A DNA stretch of 64,000 bases from Actinomadura coerulea (GCF_014208105.1 NZ_JACHMQ010000001.1:3410001-3474000), one strand, 5' to 3'; shown: positions 8,975 through 17,498, numbered from the stretch's first letter. Numbers and translations are program-made. The notes: generated by a model not told the origin, from the letters alone.

Positions 8975-10114
8975 ATGATCAAATTTTCTCGGTGGACGGC
9001 GTTCGGGGTGTCCGGCGCGACGGCGGCGGCGGCCGTGACGGCGGCCGCGGTCGTGCTCACGGCTCCCGGCGCGCGGACGGTGCAGCCACGGTCGAACCGG
9101 ACCCCTGCCTTCCAGGAGGCGTTGAACGACCTGGTGAAGACCAAGGCGGCCACGGCCGTCCTGCTGCGCGTGCGGACCGCGGGCGGGGGCGAGTGGTCGG
9201 GTGCGGCGGGCGTGTCCGACGTCCGGACGGGGCGGCCGGCCGATCCGGCCGGGTACTTCCGCATCGGCAGTGTCACCAAGACGTTCGCGGCGACCGTCCT
9301 GCTGCAGCTCGTCGACGAGGGACGGCTGCGGCTCGACGACCCGGTGGCCGAGCATCTGCCCGGAGTCGTCCCGAGCGGCGAGCGCATCACGGTGCGGCAG
9401 GTCCTCCAGCACACCAGCCTGCTTCGCGACTACATGAGCGACCCGGGATGGTCCACCAACCGCTGGCGCGGGGCGCAGCGGTTCCGCAGTTACAAGCCCG
9501 ACCGGCTCCTCACGCAGGCGTTCCGCACCCCCGCCCAGAACCCCCCGGACGTCACCTGGAAGTACTCCAACACCAACTACGTGGTCGTGGGGAAGCTGAT
9601 CGAGCGGCTGACCGGGCGGCCCTACCGGGAAGAGGTGGAACGTCGGGTGCTGCGCCCGCTCCGGCTGACGCAGACGATCGTTCCCGGCGACCGGCCCGGG
9701 CTCCCCCGCCCGCACGCGCACGGGTACGCACTGCTGCCGGACGGGCGGACCGTGGACGCCACGCGCATGAACCCCTCCCTCGACTGGGCGGCGGGCGAGA
9801 TGATCTCGACCACCCGGGACCTCGGCCGGTTCCTCGACGGGCTGCTCGGCGGACGCCTGCTGTCGCCCGCGACGCTCGCCGCGATGCGCGACGCGCGGCC
9901 TACCGACGCTGGGTTCGCCTACGGGCTCGGGCTCCAGGAGTACGCGCTGCCCTGCGGCAAACTCATGATCGGGCACAGCGGCCAGCTCATCGGCTACACC
10001 ACCTACGCGCTCCGCTCCGACGACGGGCGGCAGATGAACCTGTCGGTCAACCTCGGTTCCTCGCCGCCCTCGGTCGACAAGCTCTACGCCCTCGCGGGCA
10101 AGGTGTTCTGCTGA
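8975..10114 (+). CDS. Secreted serine hydrolase (beta-lactamase/D-Ala-D-Ala carboxypeptidase family)
   Basis: 379 aa. The N-terminus has a hydrophobic export segment (residues ~10-30, Ala-rich). Penicillin-binding fold motifs are SVTK at 99-102 (nucleophile and general base), YSN at 197-199, and HSGQLIGY near residue 335 in the KTG position. The length and spacing match serine hydrolases of class C beta-lactamase/DD-carboxypeptidase type (MEROPS S12). It probably acts on peptidoglycan or small peptides outside the membrane. It stands alone upstream of a methyltransferase gene. Confidence 0.88.
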   Translation: MIKFSRWTAFGVSGATAAAAVTAAAVVLTAPGARTVQPRSNRTPAFQEALNDLVKTKAATAVLLRVRTAGGGEWSGAAGVSDVRTGRPADPAGYFRIGSVTKTFAATVLLQLVDEGRLRLDDPVAEHLPGVVPSGERITVRQVLQHTSLLRDYMSDPGWSTNRWRGAQRFRSYKPDRLLTQAFRTPAQNPPDVTWKYSNTNYVVVGKLIERLTGRPYREEVERRVLRPLRLTQTIVPGDRPGLPRPHAHGYALLPDGRTVDATRMNPSLDWAAGEMISTTRDLGRFLDGLLGGRLLSPATLAAMRDARPTDAGFAYGLGLQEYALPCGKLMIGHSGQLIGYTTYALRSDDGRQMNLSVNLGSSPPSVDKLYALAGKVFC

Positions 10115-10232
10115 CGGCTTCTCCAAGCCGGCCGGAATCTGCGAGAAGTCCATTGGTACAGGGTTTTTCGCATTTTGCTCGGCTCCGCGAAGCTACGATG
10201 CGGAGCAAGATCTCCTGAGCCTTGAGGTGCAC

Positions 10233-11033
10233 ATGGCCGAGTCGTCCCCGCAGATTCCCACCGGCGTTCCGACCGCCGCCCGCGTCTACGACGTGATGCT
10301 CGGCGGCAAGGACAACTACGAGGTGGACCGGGCGGTTGCCGCGGGCAGCCTTGCGATCATGCCGGAGCTGCGGGACATCGCCCTGCACAACCGCGCGATC
10401 CTGCACCGCGTCGTCCGCCATCTCGCCGCCGAGGAGGGGATCACCCAGTTCCTCGACCTGGGATCGGGACTGCCGACCGTGCGCAACACCCACGAGGTCG
10501 CCCAGGAGGTCAACCCGGCGGCTCACGTGGTGTACGTCGACATCGACCCGATCGTGCTGGCGCACGGCCGTGCGATCCTGGCCGACAACGCCAACACCAC
10601 CGTGGTGACCGCCGACATCCGCCGGCCGGACGATCTGCTCGAGCGCCCCGAGGTCCGCGCGCTGATCGACTTCGACAAGCCCGTCTGCGTGATGCTCGTC
10701 GGGATCCTGCACCACCTCGCCGACGACGAGAAGCCGGGCCAGATCGTCCAGGTGCTGCGGGACGCGATGCCCAGCGGCTCCTTCTTCTTCATCACCAACT
10801 TCACCCGCCTGGGCGACGCCCCCGAGTCGGTCGCGCTGGAAAGGCAGCTCCTGGAGCAGCTCGGCTCCGGCCGCGTCCGCACCCCCGCCGAGCTGGCCGC
10901 CTTCTTCGACGGCCTCGAGATCCTGCCGCCCGGCCTCGTCCCGCTCCCGCTGTGGCGCCCGGACGAGCCCGTCCTCGACGCGAGCACCATCGACGTCCGC
11001 TTCATGACGGGCGGCGTCGGCCGCAAGCCCTGA
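10233..11033 (+). CDS. DUF574-type SAM-dependent methyltransferase
   Basis: 266 aa. The ATG at 10233 is preferred over the in-frame GTG at 10227 because GAGG lies a proper distance upstream. Family hallmarks are ARVYDVMLGGKDNYEVD near the N-terminus, the SAM loop FLDLGSGLPTVRNTHEVAQ, VYVDIDPIVLAH, and VGILHHLADDE. The C-terminus ends with VRTPAELAAFFDGLE. These proteins are numerous in Streptomyces and Actinomadura and their substrates are mostly unknown. A second member lies at 16613-17407. Confidence 0.9.
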   Translation: MAESSPQIPTGVPTAARVYDVMLGGKDNYEVDRAVAAGSLAIMPELRDIALHNRAILHRVVRHLAAEEGITQFLDLGSGLPTVRNTHEVAQEVNPAAHVVYVDIDPIVLAHGRAILADNANTTVVTADIRRPDDLLERPEVRALIDFDKPVCVMLVGILHHLADDEKPGQIVQVLRDAMPSGSFFFITNFTRLGDAPESVALERQLLEQLGSGRVRTPAELAAFFDGLEILPPGLVPLPLWRPDEPVLDASTIDVRFMTGGVGRKP

Positions 11034-11556
11034 GCCCTACGAGCCTGTGCGGCTCGGCTCACCTCCGGGCGCCGCTCCGATTCGGCGAGTTGTTCGACGC
11101 ATGCGCTCGCGGCTCGGCGGGTGCAGAGCGCCACCGCTCTCAGCGAGAGCCCCATCAGCATCCCCCGGGGTCCTAGCCGGGTCCGGGGAGGATGGCGGGT
11201 CCAGTGCCATGGACACATGCCCGTAGCCTGCAAAAAGAGAAACGACGGAGCAGCCGCCTGCACCGGAAAGGGGCGCTCTCTCGAGCGTTTCTGTCCGCTA
11301 ACGGCCGTCCCGTCGTCTCCCGCGCGCCCCTGCCGACGGGTGACAAGTCCGCCGCGATTAAGAGGGGCTTACGCGCTTGGCAATATAACACTTACAACTG
11401 GCCCGTCATCTGTCATCAACTCGTTGGATGTTTCTGATGGGCACTTCGCGGCGGGCGCTGCTCGGTTCGGGCAGGTGGATGTCGGCGTCCGGCGGGTACC
11501 GGGGTCGGGGACGCACGCGGGCGGGAGCCCGAACGCGATCATGATGAGGGGGGATC
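11034..11556. other. Intergenic region, no gene seen
   Basis: 523 bases. A small stem CGAGCC/GGCTCG at 11040-11056 just after the methyltransferase stop could act in termination. The stretch around 11380-11395 is unusually AT-rich for this genome and has TATAAC at 11384-11389, a -10-like sequence for the downstream DUF2795 gene, but no good -35 was found. Nothing else is recognised. Confidence 0.4.
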
Positions 11557-11754
11557 ATGGCGGACAACCCGTCGTTCATCGAGGTCCAGAAGTGCCTGGC
11601 CGGCATGGACTACCCGGCCTCGCGCGACCAGCTGGTCGACCACGCGGCCGAGCACGGCGCCGACGAGCCGATGCTTCAGGCGCTGCGGGCCATGCCCGAC
11701 CGGGAGTACGACGGTCCCAGCGGCGTCAGTAAGGAGATCACCAAGTCGTCCTGA
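11557..11754 (+). CDS. DUF2795 family small protein
   Basis: 65 aa, ATG preceded by a G-rich ribosome-binding site (GAGGGGGG). The sequence has the DUF2795 pattern: VQKCLAGMDYPASRDQLVDHA, then LQALRAMPDREYDGPSGVSKEI. This family of short helical proteins of unknown function is common in actinobacteria and is often found near stress regulators. Here a SigB/SigF-type sigma factor lies 0.5 kb downstream. Confidence 0.85.
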   Translation: MADNPSFIEVQKCLAGMDYPASRDQLVDHAAEHGADEPMLQALRAMPDREYDGPSGVSKEITKSS

Positions 11755-11764
11755 CGGCCGGGCG

Positions 11765-11791
11765 CCCGGCCGTCCCGCCGGGACGGCCGGG
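11765..11791. terminator. Hairpin terminator after DUF2795
   Basis: Arms CCCGGCCGTCCC (11765-11776) and GGGACGGCCGGG (11780-11791) are perfectly complementary around a 3-base loop, starting 11 bases after the stop codon. An alternative 22-bp palindrome at 11753-11774 overlaps it. There is no U-tract, as is usual in high-GC actinobacteria. Confidence 0.65.
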
Positions 11792-12275
11792 ACCCGAGCG
11801 AGCCGATGCGGGTAAGGCCGCGGGCGGTGGTCAGAGCGAACGCGACGCCGCCGTCGTCCGCGGAGACCGCCGCCGGTTTGGGGACGACTCGCGAGGGGAG
11901 ACCACACGAAGGACCCGATCCGGGTTCTCTGGGTCCAACAGCGCGGCCCGCCTTCACTTCGATTCTGGTGAGGTGGCATGCGCGCATCCTTCACGACCCC
12001 CAGCGGCATCTCGGTGAAGTTCACCCGGGGTCGGGCGGTCCTGCGCGTCCACATCCACGCCTCCGAGTTGGACACCCCCCTCTCCTTGCGGCTCCCGGCG
12101 TCCGGGACGGTGCCGCGCGTGTGCGCCACCACGGGTGTGAGCCGCGTCGTCCGCGTGGAAGCACCCGGGACCGCCGACCCGCCGCCCCCTCTCACCCATG
12201 CCCACGGACGGTTCCGGCGCTGAGCCCGGACCGCCGCACGACCTCCGCGCCCCCGACGCCCAGGAAGGATCCCTT
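11792..12275. other. Intergenic region upstream of sigma factor
   Basis: About 480 bases. An open frame at 11978-12223 has an ATG after GTGAGG, but its product matches nothing known and it overlaps the region before the sigma factor start, so it is not called. No repeat or clear promoter was found. Confidence 0.35.
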
Positions 12276-13091
12276 GTGACACATGCCGAGGCACCGGTGA
12301 GGGACGGCGGCGGCCGAGCCGCCCCCCGCGAGGACGGCGCGCCCCCCGCCGAGGTGCTGCTGGACGAGATGAACCGCCCCGGGACCGGTCCCGCACGGCG
12401 CGACCGGCTGAGAGCGGCACTGGTCGAGGAGCACGCCTCCCTGGTCGAGTCGATCGCGCGGCGCTACGGGCACCGCGGCGAACCCCTGGAGGACATCCGG
12501 CAGGTCGCCTACCTCGGCCTGGTGATGGCGATCAACCGCTTCGACCCCGACCGCGGGGACAGCTTCCACGCCTACGCCTACCCCGTCATCCTCGGCGAGG
12601 TCCGGCGGCATTTCCGGGACAAGACCTGGGGCATCCGCGTCACCCGCCGCATCCAGGAACTGCGCCCCCGCCTGGTGCAGGCCACCCAGGGGTTCTCCCA
12701 GGAGCACGGCCGCTCCCCCACGCCCAGCGAACTCGCCGACCTCCTCGGCATCGACCTGGAGGAGGTCACCGAGGCCATCATCGCGTGGGACTCCTACAAC
12801 CCGCTGTCCCTGGACGCGCCCGCCGAAGGGTCCTCGGAGGCCCACGCCGGCCTCATCGTCGACCACCTCGGCGCCGAGGACCCGGACCTCCAGCACGTGG
12901 TGGAGCGCAAGACCCTCTGGTCCCTGCTCAGCGAGCTGCCCGAACGGCAGCGCACCATCGTCCTGCTGCGCTTCTTCGGCAACCAGACGCAGACGCAGAT
13001 CGCCGAGCAGTTCGGCATCTCGCAGATGCACGTCTCGCGCCTGCTCGGCAAGTCCCTGCTCCAGCTCCGCCACGGCATGCTGCCCGCCTGA
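12276..13091 (+). CDS. RNA polymerase sigma factor, SigB/SigF/SigG type
   Basis: 271 aa from GTG at 12276, chosen because AGGAAGG precedes it; an ATG at 12198 would add 26 unconserved residues. Region 2 holds LVESIARRYGHRG..EDIRQVAYLGLVMAINRFDPDRG, the core-binding and -10-recognition helices. HAYAYPVILGEVRRHFRDKTW, region 3 (RVTRRIQELRPRL) and region 4 (LLSELPERQRTIVLLRFFGNQTQTQIAEQFGISQMHVSRLL) follow. It belongs to the stress/differentiation group of the sigma-70 family. No anti-sigma factor gene is adjacent, which is unusual for this group. Confidence 0.93.
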   Translation: MTHAEAPVRDGGGRAAPREDGAPPAEVLLDEMNRPGTGPARRDRLRAALVEEHASLVESIARRYGHRGEPLEDIRQVAYLGLVMAINRFDPDRGDSFHAYAYPVILGEVRRHFRDKTWGIRVTRRIQELRPRLVQATQGFSQEHGRSPTPSELADLLGIDLEEVTEAIIAWDSYNPLSLDAPAEGSSEAHAGLIVDHLGAEDPDLQHVVERKTLWSLLSELPERQRTIVLLRFFGNQTQTQIAEQFGISQMHVSRLLGKSLLQLRHGMLPA

Positions 13092-13100
13092 GGCGGCCCC

Positions 13101-13868
13101 CTACCAGGGCAGCGGGCCGTCCTCCCCGAAGAAGCCGGCGGTCGGCCCGTCCGCGCCGAGCGTGGCCATGCGCACCACGACGGCGGCGCCCTGCGCGGGG
13201 GTGAGATGCCCGGTGTGGGCGTTGCTGTCGGTGCCGACGAAGCCGGGGGCGACGGCGTTGACGAGCACGCCGTCCTTCCGCAGCTCGTTGGCGTACTGCA
13301 CGGTCAACGCGTTCAGCGCCGCCTTGGACGGCGTGTACGCGGCCGACGGCAGCAGCGCCGCGAAGGGGCCGTCCGGGTCGCTGGTGAGGGCCAGTGACGC
13401 GGCGTGGCTGCTGACATTGACGACGCGCGCCGCCGGCGACCGCCGCAGCAGCGGCAGCATGGCGTTGGTCACCGCGATCACTCCGAGGACGTTGGTCGCG
13501 AACACCGTCCGGACCATCTCCAGGTCCACGGAGCTGGGGACCTGGTCGACGGCGTCCTGGGGCACCACCCGTCCCGAGCCGGTGATGCCGGCGTTGTTCA
13601 CCAGCACGTCGAGGCGCCCGTAACGCTCCTCGACCCACTTCGCGGCGTCCTGGACGGTGGCCGTGTCGGTGACGTCCAGCACGAGCGCGTGGACGTCGCC
13701 GCCCGCCGCGCGCAGGGCCGAGGCCGCCTCCTCCCCGCGCCGCCCGTCCCGCGCACCGATCAGGACCGTCATGCCCCGTGCGGCGAGCTCCTCGGCGACC
13801 GCCCGGCCGATTCCCTTGTTCGCCCCGGTGACCATCGCGACCGTCCGGCTCCCGGCGTTCTCCGTCAT
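13101..13868 (-). CDS. Short-chain dehydrogenase/reductase
   Basis: 255 aa, start ATG at 13868 (MTENAGSRTVAMVTG). The Rossmann dinucleotide motif TGANKGIG, NNAG, catalytic Ser in NVSSHAAS and YTPSK (YxxxK) are all present. VNAVAPGFVGTDSN follows, as in classical SDRs that use NADPH. The substrate is unknown. It is divergent from the ECF41-type sigma gene at 14045, an arrangement typical of ECF41 sigma factors, whose partner genes encode small redox enzymes, so it is probably the regulon member of that sigma factor. It is convergent with the sigma factor at 12276. Confidence 0.92.
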   Translation of the reverse strand: MTENAGSRTVAMVTGANKGIGRAVAEELAARGMTVLIGARDGRRGEEAASALRAAGGDVHALVLDVTDTATVQDAAKWVEERYGRLDVLVNNAGITGSGRVVPQDAVDQVPSSVDLEMVRTVFATNVLGVIAVTNAMLPLLRRSPAARVVNVSSHAASLALTSDPDGPFAALLPSAAYTPSKAALNALTVQYANELRKDGVLVNAVAPGFVGTDSNAHTGHLTPAQGAAVVVRMATLGADGPTAGFFGEDGPLPW

Positions 13869-13982
13869 GGTCAAGCTCCCGTCTCGTGGGCCGCGCGGCG
13901 TCCACGCGGCTCTGGACACGAGATGACGCCGCCCCCTCTCCCGTGACAGCGCCGATGTGTGACGTGCGCCACTGGCCCTCGA

Positions 13983-14009
13983 TGTCACGAACGGGCAGGG
14001 TCCGGCGTC
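13983..14009 (+). promoter_or_regulatory. ECF41-type autoregulated promoter
   Basis: TGTCACG at 13983-13989, exactly 16 bases, then CGTC at 14006-14009. The published ECF41 consensus is TGTCACA-N16-CGTC, so this differs by one base with the exact spacer. It lies 36 bases before the sigma gene. On the other strand TGTCACG and CGTC also occur before the SDR gene but with 13 bases between them. Confidence 0.75.
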
Positions 14010-14044
14010 CTGTGCACGGCACGAGACGCGCAACGGAGAGGGCC

Positions 14045-14947
14045 ATGGACGAACGATCGAAGGGCACGGCCGACGGCCGCATGGACGCCGCCACCGAGGC
14101 GTTCATCGCCCACCGCAACCTGCTGTTCACCGTCGCCTACGAGATGCTCGGCTCGGCCGCCGACGCCGAGGACGCGCTCCAGGAGACCTGGCTGCGGTGG
14201 ACGAGCGTCGACCTCGAAACGGTGCGGGATCCCCGCGCGTACCTGGTGCGGACCACGACCCGGCAGGCGCTCACCCGGCTGCGCTCGCTGCGGCGGCGCA
14301 AGGAGTCCTATGTCGGGCCCTGGCTGCCCGAGCCGCTGCTGACCGCGCCCGACGTGGCCGAGGACGTCGAACTGGCCGAGAGCCTCTCGATGGCGATGCT
14401 GCTGGTCCTGGAGACGCTCGCGCCGACCGAGCGGGCGGTGTTCGTGCTGCGCGAGGTGTTCGCCCTGGACTACGAAGAGATCGCCCAGGCCGTCGGCAGG
14501 AACCCCGACGCGGTCCGCCAGATCGCCCACCGCGCCCGCAAGCACGTCGCCGCGCGCCGGCCCCGCGACTCCGTCTCCCCGTCCGACACCCGGGCCGCGC
14601 TCCGTGCCTTCCAGCAGGCGGTCGAGACCGGCGACCTGCGGAACCTGATGGACGTCCTCGCGCCGGACGTCGTCCTGCTGACCGACGGCGGCGGGGTCGT
14701 CCGGGCCGCGCTCGCGCCCGTGGTCGGGGCGGACAGGGTGGCCGCCGTGCTCGCCGGGATCTCCGGCCCGGCCACGCTGCGGCCGACGCACGTCAACGGC
14801 CGCCCCGCGCTGGTCCTCGGCCGCGCCGGCGAGATCGACACCGTCATCGCCACCCGCATCGACGACGGCCGCGTCACCGGCCTCTACGCCGTCCGCAACC
14901 CCGAAAAACTCTCCCGCATGACCCAGGAGACCCTCCTCCACCGCTGA
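14045..14947 (+). CDS. ECF41-type sigma factor with SnoaL-like C-terminal domain
   Basis: 300 aa from ATG 14045 (MDERSKGTADG). Region 2 reads FTVAYEMLGSAADAEDALQETWLRW. Region 4 reads LETLAPTERAVFVLREVFALDYEEIAQAVGRNPDAVRQIAHRAR. A ~110-residue C-terminal domain begins FQQAVETGDLRNLMDVLAPDVVLLTDGG, a SnoaL/NTF2-like fold. In the ECF41 group this fused domain replaces a separate anti-sigma factor. The divergent SDR gene and the promoter at 13983 support the group. Confidence 0.93.
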   Translation: MDERSKGTADGRMDAATEAFIAHRNLLFTVAYEMLGSAADAEDALQETWLRWTSVDLETVRDPRAYLVRTTTRQALTRLRSLRRRKESYVGPWLPEPLLTAPDVAEDVELAESLSMAMLLVLETLAPTERAVFVLREVFALDYEEIAQAVGRNPDAVRQIAHRARKHVAARRPRDSVSPSDTRAALRAFQQAVETGDLRNLMDVLAPDVVLLTDGGGVVRAALAPVVGADRVAAVLAGISGPATLRPTHVNGRPALVLGRAGEIDTVIATRIDDGRVTGLYAVRNPEKLSRMTQETLLHR

Positions 14948-14959
14948 CGCCCGACCCCC

Positions 14960-15472
14960 TCAGGCGGCGGCGCGCAGCCACTCCCCCAGCACCCGGTAGT
15001 CGGCATCGGTGATCCCCTCGCCCGGGTCGACCCGGTGGGCGAGAGCCGGCCCCGGATGCCGCGCGGCCACCCAGGCGCGGTCCCTGTCGGTGATCTCGTC
15101 GTCGAGCCAGGCGAAGGGGCGTCCCGCCGCCCACGCGACGAGGGTCCGCGTCTTCCAGTGCAGGCCTTGCCGCTGGTCCCGCTCCTCGGCGCCGGGGTCG
15201 TCCGGCCAGGTCACCACCGCCAGCCGCGGCAGCCCCACGAGCGGTGCGACGCACTCGTTGGCGTCGTCCATCCAGGTGGTGGCCCACACCAGCTCGCACG
15301 GCAGCGCAAGCAGTCTGGGCCCGTGCCCGGGATCGACCCGGGCCAGCAGCGGGTTCGACGCGACTTCCGGCGAGGAGGAGGAGCGGTGCGTTGGGTGCTC
15401 GCGCGGTCCGAAGGGGATGAGCGGTCCGTCGACGTCCAGGAAGAGCAGCGGCCGCCGCAGGACTCCCGTCAC
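14960..15472 (-). CDS. HAD-domain protein (HAD_SAK_2-like)
   Basis: 170 aa; the GTG start at 15472 overlaps the stop of the TetR gene by 4 bases, so the two are translationally coupled. LLFLDVDGPLIPFG carries the DxDG nucleophile motif of haloacid-dehalogenase hydrolases. LVWATTWMDDAN and FAWLDDEITDRD supply later acidic motifs. This matches the small HAD domain family named from RNA-repair proteins, though it is stand-alone here. The substrate is unknown. It is convergent with the ECF41 gene. Confidence 0.75.
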   Translation of the reverse strand: MTGVLRRPLLFLDVDGPLIPFGPREHPTHRSSSSPEVASNPLLARVDPGHGPRLLALPCELVWATTWMDDANECVAPLVGLPRLAVVTWPDDPGAEERDQRQGLHWKTRTLVAWAAGRPFAWLDDEITDRDRAWVAARHPGPALAHRVDPGEGITDADYRVLGEWLRAAA

Positions 15473-16068
15473 GAGCCCACGGGCTCGGGGGGACGGGTGG
15501 GGGCGTCCAGGAGTCTGGTGATGGCCTCGTCGACGGCGGCGCGGACCGCGGCGGGGTCGTCGAGGTCGAAGCCGACGGCCAGGCCGTCCCTCAGGAGCAT
15601 GAGGGTGCGGGCGGTGCGGTCGGGGTCGGGGTGGCCGTCGGCGGCCAGGAGGTCGCGGAACAGGCCCCGGCACCACTCCCGGTGCTCGTCGATCGCCCGG
15701 CGCACCGGGTGGGCGGGGTCGGGGTACTCGGCGGCGGCGTTGATGAAGGGGCAGCCGCGGTAGGACGGCGCGGAGCCGAACGTGCACATCCGCTCGAACG
15801 CCGCGAGGAGGGCCTCGCGGGGCGTCGCGGACCCGGGCATGTCGGCGATGCCGCGCTGCCGCATGCTCTGGTCGGTGATGTAGGCGCGGACGAGGTCGTC
15901 CTTGCTCGGGAAGTGGTGGTAGAAGGTCGCCTTCGCCACCCCGGCCTCGGCGATGATCCGGTCGACGCCCACGGCGTGCACGCCCTCGGCGTAGAACAGG
16001 CGCGTCGCGGTGTCGAAGACGCGGGACCAGGCCGCGCTCCGGCGAGGCGCCGAGGATGTCGTGGTCAC
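15469..16068 (-). CDS. TetR/AcrR family repressor
   Basis: 199 aa. The N-terminal TetR helix-turn-helix reads RVFDTATRLFYAEGVHAVGVDRIIAEAGVAKATFYHHFPSKDDLV. The ligand-binding part has GCPFINAAAEYPDP with a Cys that could sense oxidants. It is divergent from the OsmC/Ohr-type gene at 16146, with two palindromes between them, so it probably represses that gene and itself. The gene downstream (HAD) is coupled. Confidence 0.9.
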   Translation of the reverse strand: MTTTSSAPRRSAAWSRVFDTATRLFYAEGVHAVGVDRIIAEAGVAKATFYHHFPSKDDLVRAYITDQSMRQRGIADMPGSATPREALLAAFERMCTFGSAPSYRGCPFINAAAEYPDPAHPVRRAIDEHREWCRGLFRDLLAADGHPDPDRTARTLMLLRDGLAVGFDLDDPAAVRAAVDEAITRLLDAPTRPPEPVGS

Positions 16069-16079
16069 ACCTTGACGCT

Positions 16080-16094
16080 ACCAGACAGACTGGT
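16080..16094. promoter_or_regulatory. Palindromic operator 1 between tetR and ohr
   Basis: ACCAG-ACAGA-CTGGT, with 5-bp perfect arms. It lies just after TTGACG (16072-16077), a -35-like hexamer, and so covers the spacer of a possible promoter for the OsmC/Ohr gene. A bound repressor would block polymerase. Confidence 0.55.
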
Positions 16095-16108
16095 CTACTC
16101 TCCGAGCT

Positions 16109-16122
16109 AGACAGATCTGTCT
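16109..16122. promoter_or_regulatory. Palindromic operator 2 between tetR and ohr
   Basis: AGACAGATCTGTCT is a perfect 14-bp palindrome. Its AGACAG half is shared with operator 1 (CAGACAG). It sits 24 bases before the OsmC/Ohr start codon. The same regulator, presumably the adjacent TetR protein, may bind both. Confidence 0.6.
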
Positions 16123-16145
16123 GTCTATTTACGAAGGGGCAGCTC

Positions 16146-16556
16146 ATGCGGCAGTACACGACCACCGCCACCTCCACGGGGCGCGACGGGCGCGCGTTCA
16201 GCTCCGACGGGCGGCTGGACCTCCGGCTGGCCCTGCAGAAGGAGCTCGGGGGCGACGGCGACGGCACGAACCCCGAGCAGCTGTTCGCGGCCGGCTACGC
16301 AGCGTGCTTCGCCAGCGCCATGCAGCTGGTGGCGCGGAAGCAGAAGATCGACGTCTCCGGCATGTCCGTGACCGCGGAGGTCGGCCTCAGCCCGAACGGC
16401 TCGGGCGGCTTCCAGCTCGACGTCAAGCTGCGGGCGGAGCTGCCCGACGCCCTCAGCGCGGAGACCAAGCGGCGGCTCGTCGAGACCACCCACCAGGTGT
16501 GCCCCTACTCCAACGCCACCCGCGGCAACATCCCGGTGGAACTGACGGCGGTCTGA
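16146..16556 (+). CDS. Organic hydroperoxide resistance protein (Ohr/OsmC family)
   Basis: 136 aa, ATG 16146. The two redox cysteines are C54 in YAACFASAMQ and C119 in THQVCPYSNATRGN, the exact motif of Ohr-type thiol peroxidases that reduce lipid and organic hydroperoxides. NPEQLFAAGY matches the family. Control by a TetR protein, where most Ohr genes use MarR-type OhrR, is worth noting. The gene ends in a strong hairpin. Confidence 0.93.
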   Translation: MRQYTTTATSTGRDGRAFSSDGRLDLRLALQKELGGDGDGTNPEQLFAAGYAACFASAMQLVARKQKIDVSGMSVTAEVGLSPNGSGGFQLDVKLRAELPDALSAETKRRLVETTHQVCPYSNATRGNIPVELTAV

Positions 16557-16571
16557 CCGAGACGCCGGGGC

Positions 16572-16610
16572 GGGCGGGGCCGCCGGCCTGACCGGCCGGC
16601 GGCCCCGCCC
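16572..16610. terminator. Bidirectional terminator
   Basis: A 17-bp perfect stem (left arm 16572-16588, right arm 16594-16610, each GC-only) with a TGACC loop. It lies between two convergent genes, the Ohr gene and the DUF574 methyltransferase gene. Confidence 0.85.
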
Positions 16611-16612
16611 GG

Positions 16613-17407
16613 TCAGGCCTTGCGGGCGACCCCGCAGAGGGTCGAGGTGCTCGGCGTCTCGCCGAACGGGCTCGGCTCGGGACGCCAGTTCTCGCACGCC
16701 ACCACACCGGGCTCCACCAGCTCGAAGCCGTCGAAGTACCCGGCGATCTGCTCGGGCCGGCGCAGCCGGTACGGGACGGCGCCGGTGTCGTCGTACTCCT
16801 GCTGCGCCTTGTTGTGCGCCTCGTCGGTGTCGGTGTCGTCGTAGAGGGCGAGGTGGCTGCCGGAGGGCAGGCCGCCCATGAGGGTCCGGATGATGTGCAG
16901 GATCTCGTCGTAGGAGTCGATGTGCCCGAGGACGCCCATCAGCATCAGGGCGATCGGACGGTCGAAGTCGAGCTTGCCCCGGGCGATCCGCAGGATCTGC
17001 TCGGGGTCCCGCATGTCGGACTCGATGTAGCTGGTCTCGCCCTCGGGGCGGCTCGTCAGCAGGGCGTGCGCGTGGGACAGCACGAGCGGGTCGTTGTCGA
17101 CGTACACGATGCGCGCCTCGGGCGCGACGCGCTGCGCCACCTCGTGGGTGTTGTCGACGGTGGGGAGCCCGGTGCCGACGTCCAGGAACTGGCGGACGCC
17201 CGCCTCCCCCGCCAGGTACCGGACGGCGCGGGCCAGGAAGTGCCGGCCGGTCCGCGCTATGTCCACGATCCCGGGGTAGATGCTGACGTACTGGTCACCG
17301 GCGTCGCGGTCGACCGGGTAGTTGTCCTTGCCGCCGAGCCAGTAGTTCCATATGCGCGCGGAGTGCGGAACGGAGGTGTCGATCGCGTTGACCGGATCGT
17401 CGGCCAT
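16613..17407 (-). CDS. DUF574-type SAM-dependent methyltransferase
   Basis: 264 aa. ARIWNYWLGGKDNYPVDRDAG, FLDVGTGLPTVDNTHEVAQ, IVYVDNDPLVLSHAHALL and LMGVLGHIDSYDE are the family blocks. It is a paralogue of the protein at 10233, with the same architecture but clear divergence. The C-terminus ends in TPSTSTLCGVARK. The acceptor is unknown. Confidence 0.9.
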   Translation of the reverse strand: MADDPVNAIDTSVPHSARIWNYWLGGKDNYPVDRDAGDQYVSIYPGIVDIARTGRHFLARAVRYLAGEAGVRQFLDVGTGLPTVDNTHEVAQRVAPEARIVYVDNDPLVLSHAHALLTSRPEGETSYIESDMRDPEQILRIARGKLDFDRPIALMLMGVLGHIDSYDEILHIIRTLMGGLPSGSHLALYDDTDTDEAHNKAQQEYDDTGAVPYRLRRPEQIAGYFDGFELVEPGVVACENWRPEPSPFGETPSTSTLCGVARKA

Positions 17408-17498
17408 GGTCTTCTCCCTACTGTGCTCCACCGGTGGTCGCGCATAAAATAGATCATTCTTCCGGCGCCGGGACACCGGCCGACGAAGCGAGGCCTGG

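Noticed and set aside
11978..12223. Possible 81-aa gene before the sigma factor
   Set aside because: It has a passable ribosome-binding site but an unrecognised, Pro/Arg-rich product and overlaps the sigma gene upstream region; the evidence is too weak.
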